43,275 nucleotides of DNA from Triangularia verruculosa (Eukaryota; Ascomycota; Sordariomycetes; Sordariales; Podosporaceae): NCBI GenBank assembly GCA_033296885.1, contig MU864065.1, positions 1 through 43,275 on the forward strand, in the 5' to 3' direction. Of the stretch, positions 10,180-21,514 are shown piece by piece; positions within the stretch are counted from its first letter, which is position 1, and each line of letters starts with the position of its first letter. The position numbers and the translations under genes were made by a program. The notes beneath the pieces are model-generated. The model worked only from the letters and a program-made list of their open reading frames with translations. It made no database searches and had not been told where the DNA came from.

Positions 10180-12296
10180 ATGTTTAGTTTACATACCCTC
10201 AGTGAGTAATTCATCAGTCAGTTCCCCCTTGGCGTGACACAAGAAGCCACTTCCTCCGGGCCAGTAACACTGGCTAGTGCCTAACCGTGGCTGCGGTGCC
10301 TTTGACTCCAGACGGCGTTTGATGGCGTCGTTGCCAGTTGTCTCTCCCGTCTCTGCCATGCCATTTGCTAGCTGCCGTTTGACGTCCGGCTGTGTGATCG
10401 TCATTGGACGTCTTTTTCTGATGAGATGGTTTAGTTCCTGCCGCCCCAGTCTTGTCCAACATCAAGCCAGAGGACATCCCGCCGCCTACGCCCGTCATCT
10501 TTCCCCACTGCTATCTCCAGGTCCAGGATGACAATGATGATGATCAACAGCAAGCCGACTCGGTTCCTTCGGGTCGGGCCCGGAAGCCCATCACCAAGCT
10601 GTTACAGAGTATAGTCCGGCCGGGTGATCTCTCTATATCGCATCTAGAAGCCCTAGGAGCTCACGTCATCCCGGACTCGACCCCCGAGGAGCTGATTCCG
10701 GACCCGTCTTTCATCCCGGACTTCGCCGCTTGGGATGCTCTCTCAAGTGAAGAGGCCCATCTCAAGAATGAGTCTACCCGGAAACGTCTGAACAACGGTG
10801 CCTTGTCCCCCGGCTGTCAGACCTACCTGGACCGAAAGCGAGAACTATCTATCGACAATGACGCCGCCTTCCGGACCGTCCGCCGACTTCCTGCTCCCAA
10901 GGGCCAGCCTCAAGCTCGGCTAGGGAATGCTTATGAGTTCTACCGTCATCTCGAGATGTTCACTTCCTACTGGGATGACACCTCCAAACCAGTCCCTCCT
11001 GGTCCTAAACCTACAGACACCGACCCCAAAGAAAAAGACGAACCAAAGGAAGCCCAATACTTCCGTACCTCCTCCGGAGATAAAATGCCCCCCGACTGCC
11101 GCGGCGGCATGCTCACCTCCTTCCTCAAACTCGTCGCCTACGACTTTGGCTGCAACGTCTCGGCCCCCCGCGTCGAGCCCCGTCTCCTCATCACCACCAA
11201 CACCGCCTCCCCCCGCTCCCGCAGCTCCTACTTCACCTCGGGCTGCACCTTCCTCTTCCGCTCCCCCACCACCCGCGAAGCCGCCCGCGCCGGCATAGTT
11301 GAGGGCCCACTCGCCGCCGTCTCCGCCCGGCACACCATCTCCTTCACCCCTGACCCCTCCACCAACAAAGAATCCCTCTTGGACCTCTCCCGAGAACTCA
11401 TCTCGGCCCTCATCACCGCCCAGCACCGCGCAAGGGAAAACAAAACAGAGAAACGCATCGGTGAAGACGCCTGGTGGGCGACGAAACCCAGATGGGGAGG
11501 CGGACCAGGCGGACCTATAGGCCGCGAAATCGAAGCGCAATCCGCAAAGTCAACCAACGATGTCATCCTCGGCGATAAAGACGCTCCTCCTCCTCCTTCC
11601 ACCCCTACCCCTGCCCCCACCACTACCACCATCCCCCCCTCTCCTTTCCCTGTCCCTGCCGCTTCTTCTTCTTCCTCCCCCTCCCCAGCACCCACCACCA
11701 CTACAACAACCCCCTCCTCCTCCTCCTCATCATCATCATCATCATCAACAACAACAGCCAGCATCCCCCGCCGCCCATACTCCTCCCTCTCCCCCACCTC
11801 CTCCCGCAGTAGCACCAACCCCTCCTCCTCCTCCTCCTCCAGCTCTAAACGCCTCAAGACCAAATCCTCCTCCTCGAGCAAAGAAGGAAAAAAACAAAAC
11901 CCCATCTACGACGCCTACCGCCGCCTCCAACCCCCCAACCCAACCTGGGACAAGAAGGCAAAGTACTCGGCCATTGGCCGGGTCAAGTCAGCCGATTACG
12001 ACGACATATTTGTCATTTCCGGATTATTCCACCACATCAGCGTCGTCCGCGTCCGGGTTCCCAATCGTCTCCTCCAGGTCCTCGAGGGGGATTTATCCGA
12101 GCTTGACAAGAAAGGCGGCGGCGGGAGGTCCTGGGGAAAGGTCGAGGTGAGGAGGAGCCAGTGGTACGACTTTTTCAAGGAGGAGGAGAGGATCGGGGCT
12201 GTGCAGTTGCTCTGGGGGGTCATGGCTTGGCTGATGAGGGAGGACAAGGAGAACCAGAAAGAGGAGGAGAAGAAGAATGGGGATGTGGTTATGAGT

Positions 12297-12302
<6 letters not shown>
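10180..12302 (+). CDS. Unrecognised fungal protein with inferred spliced 5' microexon
   Basis: The main open frame begins after a stop at 10422 and has no suitable ATG at its head, so an upstream exon is required. I infer exon 1 at 10180-10201 (ATG in the context ATCAAAATG, encoding MFSLHTL) with a strong donor GTGAGT at 10202. It joins an acceptor at 10434 (TTTAG) or at 10449 (CCCCAG); both keep frame. The protein is then about 620 aa. An ordered N-terminal part (about 1-380) has blocks such as FLKLVAYDFGCN and a DPSFIPDFAAWDALSSEE motif. A Ser/Thr/Pro spacer (about 385-485) comes from TCC/TCA repeats. A conserved-looking C-terminal part (about 490-600) has KYSAIGRVKSADYDDIFVIS and ends in an acidic/basic tail. 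I recognise no family and assign no function. Confidence 0.75.
11578..11890 (+). repeat. Ser/Thr/Pro low-complexity coding tract
   Basis: Runs of TCC, TCA and ACC trinucleotides inside the reading frame encode long Ser and Pro/Thr strings. They separate the two ordered halves of the surrounding protein. The composition suggests replication-slippage growth of a disordered linker. Confidence 0.85.

Positions 12303-12333
<31 letters not shown>
12301..12333. repeat. (GA)n microsatellite directly at a stop codon
   Basis: The stop codon TGA (12300-12302) supplies the first GA unit of a tract of 16 GA dinucleotides. The tract lies entirely in the 3' UTR, so length changes leave the protein intact. 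Confidence 0.95.
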
Positions 12334-12335
<2 letters not shown>

Positions 12336-12790
12336 GTTGGACAAAACGAGCTGTTCCCCCCCCCCCCTTTTCACGGCGAACATCCTGATACACACGACTT
12401 GGTAGAACTGCTAAAAAGCAAAGAGTAAATAATAACAAGTAAAAAAAAAACTAAAAAAAAAACTCGTCATGTAATTCAACCCACGCCACTCCAAAACTAT
12501 CAAACCGAGGTATCTAAACCAGTCACTCATGCAAGTTTCCCCTTTCCCATCCCAGCCATAACACAAATCCCAAACCAATAATCTTGTATGGACAAGCCCA
12601 TAAAACCAAAGAAGAAAAAAAACCACCCAATACTCCATCAATGATGTTCAAGAAAATCTCAAAGAATGCCCATCCGTTTGCTCGCCCAAGCCACACAGCA
12701 GTCAAAACCCAAACAAACAAAAAACCGTACCGACTTTTTACCCCCCATCTGACCCATCCAGCCAAATTTCAAAAACACACAAAGTGTCGT
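12334..12790. other. Convergent 3' intergenic region
   Basis: This stretch lies between two convergent genes and holds only a 12-C run (12356-12367) and A-rich blocks. No gene is supported; the 3' UTRs and polyadenylation signals of both neighbours should lie here. Confidence 0.75.
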
Positions 12791-15700
12791 CTACCCCAGC
12801 ATAGCCTTACCAGCCGGACTACTCGTCGTCTTCTTCACCTGCTTCCTCCACTGATCCCTCATCTTCCTTATCCTCTCCTCCCTCTCCATCTCCTCTACAC
12901 AATCAGCCAGTCTCTGCCGGACCTTCTCATGCTTCTGCCACGTCCTCGCACCCATCTGCATTCTTACCATAAATCTCACAGCAGTGACCGCCCGTTTTAA
13001 TCTTGTTGCCGGAGGCTTCTGTTGCTTGTACACCACCACCACAGCATTGCCGTCGCCGTTTGGTAGCAGCTGCGACTGACCCGATGACCGTCTGACAGAG
13101 CTCAGCTGTGAAAGAGCATTGCGATTAAAAGGGTTAAGCTCAGCCCGGATCCGGTTGATGATTGCCAAGTCGGCCTTGTTGCTGTTTTATTTGTCAGCGA
13201 TATCATCACTTTTTGCAAGACGGCGAGAAAAAAAAAAAAAACATACCAAGCATCCCTGATCTGCACCTCCAAGAGCAGATACTTCTTCGCAAAAGCGGCA
13301 TCCTTCCTCAGCTTGGCCTCCCGGTCCCAGCAGGCCTTCAGCCACTCCATCTGCATGACCATGCCCCTGATCTCCTTCTCATGCCTCTTCTCGGCAGCCT
13401 CGGCAGCTCTAATGATGGCATCTGTGTCCACGCCACCCTTGGTGACGCGAACCACAGCACGCTCCTCATTAGCAGCCGTGGCTTCCGCTACAGCTTTGTC
13501 CTTCTCGGCCTTCAGCTTCTTGAAGTCCTTTTGTAGCTTCTCGGCGCTGGTTCTGTAGGCAGCCCGTTCGTTCCTTGCACGCTCTAGCTTCTTCCGGAGG
13601 GAGATCTCAACATCCATAAGCTCATCCAACGCCTCACGGTGTTCGCGCAGCTCGCGATCAAGCTTGTCGGCTGTGAGCTGAGATTCGCGGAGCATCTTAT
13701 GCAAGTCACGGCGCTCCTCCACAGACATCTCGCTGTGGTTGGTGTCATTACCGTTCAAGTGTTGATTTTCGCGTATGGCAGCGGCGAGTTGATCACGTTC
13801 ACTCTTATACCTGTCCATCTTGGTCTTGTGTTTCTTGAGAGCCTCTTCATGAGCGGCGGCGGATTCCTCAGCAGCGAGTTGGGCGTCATCGAGAGCTTGT
13901 TCGAGGAGGAGTTTCTCGTCTTCGATTTCTTCAAGCTGAGTCTCTAGCTCCCGCGCAGAGGTCTCCGCCTTGCGTTCGGCTTCCCGGAGAGCTTTCTTGA
14001 GATCATGAACAGACTGAGTGGCAGTGGACAGTTGGTGACGCAGCTCCGAGATCTCACTCTTCTGAGCGGAGCCGCTATGCGACGATGGTGACGAGGCGAA
14101 TCTTTTGATCTCTGCTTCATGAGCTTTACGCTCCAGTTCGGAGATTTGGCGCTTGAGAGACTTGATGGTATCCTTCTGCGAGGCCTCGAACTTCAGCTGT
14201 TCTATTTGATTTTTCCTTGCCGCAGAGAGCTCCTTCTGAAGGAACGAGAGTTCACTATTGCCATCAAGACCTTGTGCTGGGAACTGTGAGGTCGCCAGCT
14301 GGGTCTCGTAGTCTTGAACACGACGCTCCATCTCACGAATAGTTCGGCGAAGATTGGCAAGCTCTTGGTTGTCGGTAGACTGACGGAGCTTGGCCTGAAG
14401 CTGGCGGATTTCGTCGCCAAGGCGGTCCTCCTCTGCGGCAGCCTTCTCAATCTCACTCTCCAAAGACCGTTCCACCTCCTGCTTTCGCTCAGACAAGACC
14501 TTGTTTTCCTCTCTCAACCGGCGCAACTCGGCCTCCAGCTTTGTCCTGGTGACACGGAGATCCAACCTCTCTTGATCAAGTTTGAAAGTGTCTTCTCCAT
14601 GCTCTTTGAGCCCGTGGATCTGGGCATCAAGTTCGTCGCGCTCGGCTCTTGCCTCCTCCAGAGCAGCCCGGACAGAACGCAACTCGGCCTCCAGACTTGT
14701 AGAGCGCTCCTGGAGAGTCCTCCGCTCCTTGGTGAACTGGGATACCTTCTCCGTAGCATCAGCAAGCTGGAACTTGAGACGGGCGACATTCTCGTTCGTT
14801 TGCTTCGTAGACTCTTGCGTAGCAGCTGATGATGCCTGGGCAGAGTCGGCTTTGACTTCAAGCAAATTGATTTGTTGCCTTAGTCTATCGCATTCATCTT
14901 GGTGTTGTTCCAGTTCGACACGCGCCCTCTCCGACTCTTCATCGATAGTCGCTTGCAGAACTTCAACTTCGTCCTCGAGCGCCTCTATCTTTTCCTGCTG
15001 CGCCTGGCAATCCAATTGAGATTGCCGAAGCTCATCCTTGACAGCAGATAGCTCGTGACGAAGCTCTTCCAGCATGGATTGCCTGGCACTGAGGTCTGAG
15101 CGGAGTTGCTCGATTTGTACCTTCAAAAGCAGCTCGTCCTTCTTATGTCGTTCCGTCTCGCTTTGCAGCGCTTCTTGGAGCTTGGATTCCTTGCTCGATA
15201 AAGCACCTTCAGTGTCACGAAGTTTGTCGATGGTCTTTTGGAGACCGGCAGCCCGTTCCTCCGCTCGATCTTTTTCCGACTTAAGCTGGTGGCGCTCGGT
15301 TTCCCATTTCTCACTGTCATTGTCGTAAAGGTTGTCCTTTTCGCGACATTCGGCCTGGAGGTCGGAGATCTCGTCATTCAACCGGTCGATTTCGTCCTTA
15401 TACTGGCTCTGGATATCCCGCTCAATGTTCAAGGCATGTTGCTGCTCCCTTTCCAAGCTTTCCTCAAGCTCCTCCACAGCGTTCTGGAGACTTTGGACCT
15501 CCCTTTGGAGGGAGACTGATTCGTTGGTCAAGGCGTCATGACGGGTTTGGAGAAGGTTCTTTTCATCGGCGCGCATGTTCAAGTCAGCCTGTGCTTGGTC
15601 CAGCTTGGCCTCGAGGGACAGGCGAATATGCTCGGCGTCGTCTCGTTCTTGACGAGCCGACTTGAGTTGCATCCGCAGCTCATCGAACTCTTTTCGCTGG

Positions 15701-17196
15701 GATCCCTGCTCCTCGTTCACTTGACCCTCGATGGCCAGACGAAGACGTTCAGCAGAATCGCGCTCCTCCCGAGCCTCCCTGAGCTTGGTCCGCAGATTCT
15801 CCATTTCCCGTTGCTGAACCTCGCGTTCCTCCTCCATGACTGCACAATCTTGCCGAGCCTTGTCGACTTCGGCCTGCAGACGAGCCACCTTCTCTTCCAC
15901 CTGACGGGACAAGCCCTTGGTAACCACCGACTTGTTAGCCATCTCTTCTTGTAGCTCCTCCAAGTCGTTCTCAGCCCGTTCCTTTTCGGCAGCCGCATCC
16001 TGGAGCTTGTCCTTCATATCATCAACTTGCTGTTCAAGTCGCCGTACGTTATGTTCAAGGTCCTCGATGGTGTCCTTGGCTTCGTGAAGACGATCGGAAT
16101 CTTTTGCTTTTTCTTCCATTTCTAGCATACGTCGTTGCGTCTCCTTGAGCTTCTCCTCGAACTCAGTCACTTTGTCCTTCAGATCCTCAATCTCATCCTC
16201 TTGCTGTGTGATGACATCGTCTTTCCTCCGAAGATCATGTTCAAGGTCGGTGATTTCGTCCTGCAAACTCCCAAGCTTGTCCTGTTCCTTCTGTTCCTCC
16301 TCCGCCCGCCTATGAAGTTCATCGACCTCGGTCTCCTTGTCCTCGAGCGCCTGCCTAAGCCGCTCCAACTCAGCGCGTTGATCCTCGCTGGCATACTTCT
16401 TCTTTGCCTTTTCTTGTACCTCGATTATTTGCTGTCTGTAGCTCTCGAGGTCCTTCTCGGCTGTTGTGAGGTGTTTCTTGTACTTTTGGAGCTCCCGTTG
16501 CATGGTGACCTTGTCGACTTTGAGCTCCGTGTTCTCCTTGAGAGCGGCTTCGCTGAATCCCGGCCCGGCCTTGCGCAGCGCCTCCTCCAAAAAGTGAATC
16601 TTGAGCTTGAGCCCAAAGTTCTCTTTTTCTATTCTGTCAATCACATTTTCTTGTTCGCGCAGCGAGAGCTGGTTGCCGTCGTCGAGTGGTCCCTTGCCAC
16701 CGGTATCGCGCCGCCTCATGACCAGCGGAGTGGATGCAACACTACTACTGTCCACTTCGGGGAGAGGCGTGTGTTCGATCGACGAGGTGTTTCGAGAGCC
16801 TAGGTACATGCTCGTCTCACCAGCCGGCAGAGGTGTCATGTCTTCGTCGATTCTGTTGAGAAAGTTGGGGGTGGCGGCCCGGCCCAGTCCGTTTTCCTTG
16901 CCAGGGCCATACCTTCTAGCACTGTTTCTGGTCGCAGACTTGAGAAGGGGCGTGAACTCGTTGCCAAATCCGGGGAGGTTCTGTCGATCTCGTAGAGGCC
17001 CTCGACCTCCGCGCGGGGTTTTGAGGGTTGGTCGGCCGCCGTTTCGGAGTTGTTGTAATAAATTCGCGTCTTTGGAAGGTGACTGGAACTCTGATAATTC
17101 TTGAGAGAGGTCGAAATCTGGCTGGCGTCCAAGGTATGTCGCGTCTCCGACGTTGGTTCGTGGCGTGTCGAGACCGCCAATGCCTGGCTGCACCAT
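12791..17196 (-). CDS. apsB: CM1-domain coiled-coil protein, Mto1/ApsB type gamma-tubulin complex recruiter
   Basis: Two exons (17196-13247 and 13181-12791) encode 1446 aa. A disordered N-terminus of about 165 residues precedes a centrosomin motif 1 (CM1, Cnn_1N) at about 172-245, with LSLREQENVIDRIEKENFGL and a following KIHFLEEAL. Almost all of the rest is heptad coiled coil. The C-terminus (about 1275-1345) carries the MEWLKACWDREAKLRKDA and KKYLLLEVQ signature of the Mto1 C-terminal (Mto2-binding/MASC) region, continued across the intron by CNKADLAIINRIRAEL. This combination identifies the S. pombe Mto1 / A. nidulans ApsB family, which recruits gamma-tubulin complexes to spindle pole bodies, septa and other microtubule organising sites. 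The other fungal CM1 protein, Pcp1/PcpA, has a PACT-type end instead. It is longer than I recall for ApsB (about 1050 aa). It is transcribed head-to-head with the HAUS1-like gene. Confidence 0.9.
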
Positions 17197-17762
17197 GGCG
17201 ATGGGGGGGGGTAAATTGAACGGTTATCGATCGCAAAATCTCAGGCTGCTGTGGGGAAAAAAATATGGCCAAAAAAACAAAAACAACAAACAATAAATGC
17301 TGCTGTCAGGTACTCGCCGACATGGGAGGTGAATCGTGCACAACGAATACATAAAGTAAGGCAAACGCTGTGGGCGGGGAAGACAGCAGCTGGCGAGTGT
17401 CGAGGAATTGAGGAAGTCGCGTCCAGAATTATCAAAAGGACGTGTCGGGAAAGAAACCCCTGCAAGGACCCCCGGAGTTTGTTTACTTTGGGAATTTCCA
17501 GCCAATCAGCAGCTTCCAAAACCAGCGGGTACGTCAAGCCGGCAAGAACCGCCCCACCAGCCCACCAGCCCACCAAGCCCACCCACCCTAACGTCTGCCG
17601 GAGTCTTGGCTGCCTATCGACGACGACACCCTTCATGTCACCAATTAATATGAAAAGATACATGAGATGATCAGTCCTGCTGCTTCGTACATCCCAGATC
17701 TAGCTCAAAAATACCACCCCAGTTATTAGAATCCCACTCCTCATCTCATCCTCCGTCTCACA
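17197..17762. promoter_or_regulatory. Bidirectional promoter region with CCAAT boxes
   Basis: 566 bp between two divergent start codons. A CCAATCA box, matching the HAP-complex consensus, lies at 17502-17508, roughly in the middle. A second CCAAT lies at 17641-17645. No gene is supported. A shared regulatory role is inferred from position. Confidence 0.55.
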
Positions 17763-18773
17763 ATGGCCCACCTCCTCAACAACACCGCCATCTTCTCCCC
17801 CTCCATCGCCCGCGCAGCCGCCTCGGCAGCCAAAGACTGGTCCTACATCGACACCTGGCTCGCCCACAAATTCCCCTCCAACCGGCCCCCACCCCCCTTC
17901 GAGCGCAACCCAGAAACCCTCAAAGCCCTCCTCGCCCTCGCCGCCGCCAACGAAACCGCCGACGAAGAACGCGCCCTCCTCCTCGCTCTCGAATCCCAAA
18001 CCCTCACCTCCCTTCAAAAATCCCAGTCCAAACCCGACGGCGACCTCCTCACCACAACCCGCAACTCAATCCTCACCTCCCTCGAATCCTCCCTCACCCG
18101 CGACGGCTCAACCGCTCTAACCTCCCTCGCCAACCTCTCCCTCCTCCTCCTCCCCACCCCCACCACCCCCTCCCCAGTAACCCTCGCCCACAACCTCCTC
18201 TCCCTCCAATCCCAACTCGCACAACTAGAACAAACCCTCTCCCGAATCGAAACACTTTCCTCTTACATCTCCTCCGAATCCCAATCCCTCTCCACCCTCT
18301 CCTCCCACCTCAACATCCGTCCATCCTCCTCCCACTCCGACGACGCCGACGAAACAACCAACCCCCCCAAATCCCAAAACTACCACCCCCACCCCTCCCT
18401 CGCAAAATCCAACCTCGCCGCCCAGCGCAGGATCAAATCCCTCTCCGCCCGCGTGCAAGAGCTAGCTGCTGCGCATGCCTCACCCAACCTGTCCCTCGAT
18501 CACGACAGAGGGGGGACAGGTATCCAGGAGATCCACGCTCAGGAACAGGCATATCTCAAATTACTCCAACAAAAAAAGGACCTCGACGCCCAACTGGCCT
18601 CGTTTGCCGGCTTGCCCCACGACATCGACGCCGCGAGGGAGGAGCTGGAGAACCTGCGGATCGAGCTGAAAAGGACGACGGATGAGAGGGACAGTGTATT
18701 CGAGGGGTTGGTGGAGAGGGAAACGCCCAAGAAGAAGGGGAGGAGCGGGACGATTGGGCGGAGGGGGTGATAA
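17763..18773 (+). CDS. haus1: Putative HAUS augmin-like complex subunit 1
   Basis: A single exon of 335 aa. The N-terminal pattern (WLAHKFP, then a Pro-rich link, then FERNPETLKALLALAAANE and EERALLLALE) matches my recollection of the start of HAUS1 proteins, where a WLxxxF segment is followed by an NPxTxxxLxxL helix. The rest is predominantly helical with coiled coils at about 140-185 and 215-325, as in HAUS1 (human about 278 aa), with a poorly ordered Ser/Asp/Pro insert near 190-215. Augmin binds spindle microtubules and recruits gamma-tubulin complexes for branching nucleation; filamentous ascomycetes retain it while budding and fission yeasts lack it. The adjacent divergent gene encodes a gamma-tubulin complex recruiter, which fits. 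The assignment rests on pattern memory, so a search is needed to exclude another small coiled-coil protein. The TGA stop codon follows the last listed residue at about 18768-18770. Confidence 0.7.
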
Positions 18774-19127
18774 TAAACGCTGTCCTCTTTCATGCCCGAA
18801 GAAAAAAGGGTAAACGCAACTGCACGTCTGAAATTTCACCAGCCAAAACCGACCTGATTCATTAGATCGGATAAAGAATTAAGATTATTGTAGCTATCTT
18901 TTTTTGCATTGTAATTTGCACCAAGGATCAAAAATAAACAATAAAAGAAAACGCCTTGTGCTATGCTCCATTTGTTCCGTTGATGCCCCCTCTCATGCTT
19001 CTTCTGGCTTTATAATAAAATATATTGTCCCCCTCACAATCCAAAAAACCACCCTGTTTCGGGCAATATCGACAGCAATTGGTATCCAACACGTTTTCCA
19101 TCAACCGCAGAACAGCAATCCTTTCCC
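18774..19127. other. Convergent 3' intergenic region
   Basis: An A/T-rich stretch between the 3' ends of the HAUS1-like gene and the Ldb17-like gene. It includes AATAAA-like strings (for example near 18770 and 18930) suitable for polyadenylation. I see no gene. Confidence 0.7.
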
Positions 19128-20797
19128 TCAACCCGGGGCAGGGCCCACCGGCGATGACGTCTCAGACGGTGTCCTCACCCCATCCCCCGTCGCAGCCACC
19201 ATCTTCGCCCTCCTCCTTGGCGGCGGGAGCTTCGGCGGCATCTTCTTCTGCCCGGCCCCGTGAACATGTAACCGATGAGGCACCGGCGGCACCGGCGGAT
19301 GAACAAACGGCACCCCATGCTTGTGTCTGGGCACTTCAGGCAACGACTTTTGCGTCCTCAACGTCCTCGGCGGTGGTGGCCTAGGTGGACTCCCTCCATG
19401 TTCGGATTTGCCTTTCGTAGTGGTGGTTTGTACTGTTGCTGCCGCCATCTCCGACTTGCGACTGGGTGTCTTGACGCCCGGCTTCTCCGACACCTTGGCG
19501 ATAACGCTCACGGCACTACCCGTTTGTGATAGCGAAAGACTGCCGATCGGGCTTAGTGACGGGGACTCTGGCTCTTCGTCCGCCAACCACGGGGTGCTCG
19601 CCACCCTGTCGAGAAGACGGATGGTTGTCGGTTCTGGGGGCATGAAATGTGCATTTCCGGTGCCTCGCAGGATTTCGATGAGGCTGAGAATCTGTCCCCT
19701 TTTGTAGTGTGGCGGTTTGCTGAGCTGAGTGTGAGCTAATAAGGGAGCTAGCACCCTTAGATAGGTATGTCTCAAAATGTCCATCTCGCTCGGGAGATCG
19801 AGCAGGTTCCGTATTATGACATCTAGCAAAACGTGGAGATCGTTTGTGTAGAAATACTCATACGTCGCTACAGTAGTAAAAAGGAGGTACAGCAGCTTAA
19901 GGATGAGCAACTGTTGGGATGTTTCCGTTTCTCGATTGAGGAGCAGAATGATGTTCTCGCCGAATGTTCGGTAGGAATCTCCGCAAACACTGAGGATCTT
20001 GATGACTCGATTGGTGATGGGTGAGATGGGCGATGATGCTTCAGTTGCAGCTGATGTCGCAGCGACCATGTACTGTTCATTCAACACTAGCTAAAAGGCA
20101 GTCAGCATCAGGTCCAAACATCAAGATCGAAGACACCTACCAGAACTCGAATAACAGAATAATGGTAAGGATCATTGGCATCGTCAGCCAGGGCTTCAAT
20201 GAGTTGGAAGAGATATGTGACGAAGCCATCGTCAATCTGCATCAAATCCTCGTCCCTTAACCTTTCAATTCGAGACATCTCGTACATGAGCTGCAACAAA
20301 AGCCGATGTAATCGAGAATCCTTGGCCCCACACCCCTTAATCAGCTCCAGCAGCCGCAGGAAGCACCCTTCCTTGATCATTTGCCGAAAAGTCTCCTCCT
20401 CGGTGCGGCCGTCGGATAGGAGAAGGTTGGCAATGACATGAAGCGGCGCATATTCATCCTCCTGGAGCAGGCTGTAGATGATCTGGGTGCGCACATAATC
20501 TTTGTTGGCAGAGAATAAGGGGCTGTGTATTAGCTGCTCGGAGCAGTTGGCGATCTCATCTTCGTCGTCAAGGTATTCGTCTCGGGCTTTTGACACCAGG
20601 TCTAGCCATGAGCGCAACGCGTTATCGAGGAGCTCGTAAGAGTCGCATGGTGCAGAGAGGATCTGGTTCAAGGCTGTGTAGGGGTAGGCCGCAATTAGTA
20701 TCCTAGATCTCTAAAAAAAAAGTCATATGCCTTTATTCTTACCTGTCCAGAATTGCTGCTCATTTTCAGCAGTCCAAGCGCCTTGGACATCGGCCAT
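19128..20797 (-). CDS. ldb17: SPIN90/Ldb17/Dip1 family actin regulator
   Basis: Three exons (20797-20743, 20673-20141 and 20090-19128) encode 516 aa (yeast Ldb17 about 491). The ATG at 20797 gives MADVQGAWTAENEQQFWTAL and restores the true N-terminus of a frame that otherwise lacks a good ATG. Residues about 60-345 form the helical SPIN90/Ldb17 leucine-rich domain, with family-typical stretches FGENIILLLNRE, KLLYLLFTT and LRVLAPLLAHTQL. The C-terminal part (from about 425) is proline-rich and basic (PPRPPPPR, PPVPPVP, PPKLPPPRRR), as expected for binding SH3 proteins. Family members activate Arp2/3 complex without a mother filament and act at cortical endocytic actin patches. Introns are 69 and 50 nt with clean GTAAG/GTAGG donors. 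Confidence 0.92.
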
Positions 20798-21514
20798 GTT
20801 CTCAGACGAACCAGTGTTGTAGATGCAAATGGGTCATCACGATGGCCGGGCATCCAGGTCGCCTATAAAGAATTTGCGGTCAGACAATCCGGTGATCAGG
20901 GCGTTGGACGTTCCACGGTGGACTTGAGATGGAGGGGCTGAAGCACTGCGCGTGACGGCTCGAAACTCCCAATCTTCGGTTTGGCTGCCGAGACGCTTGT
21001 CCTTTTCAGGTTCCCGTTTCGCATGCACGGGCCAATGAATTCAACCCCACAGACCCGGGATGACGTCGCAGGCCAGTTTCTCGGGACACTGCACAAAAGA
21101 TAATTCACGTATAATCCATTCTGTCCAACACAGAGATGGGTTGGTACAAAGTGTCTCTATCACAATCCTCAGTCACGAGCTAGCCATTTCATCGTGATCA
21201 AGGTTGTCCAAAGCTACGAAACGGTTCTCCATGGTCACCAACACAACCAGTAAGCCTGCAGGTGGTCAACTAATGCACCGCCATCGGTTCTCACCTGATG
21301 TTGTCAGATGGGTATCAAACCGATATTCTTCCTGCTCCAGGCTTACACTCTACATGCCTCCACCGCACATTAATCATTAGTAGGTTAAATGTGTCAACCC
21401 CCCAGGTTATGCAAAAATAAAAGAGCCACCAACCCTCCTGTAACGCCCCCAAACCATGAATACCTATACCCCCATCTATCGTGCCATAACCAACCCCATC
21501 GCCATCATATTCTG
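20798..21514. promoter_or_regulatory. Region between ldb17 start and lro1 end
   Basis: Both neighbours are on the minus strand, so this 717 bp holds the ldb17 promoter and leader and the lro1 3' UTR. I see no gene, repeat or clear motif. Confidence 0.6.
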
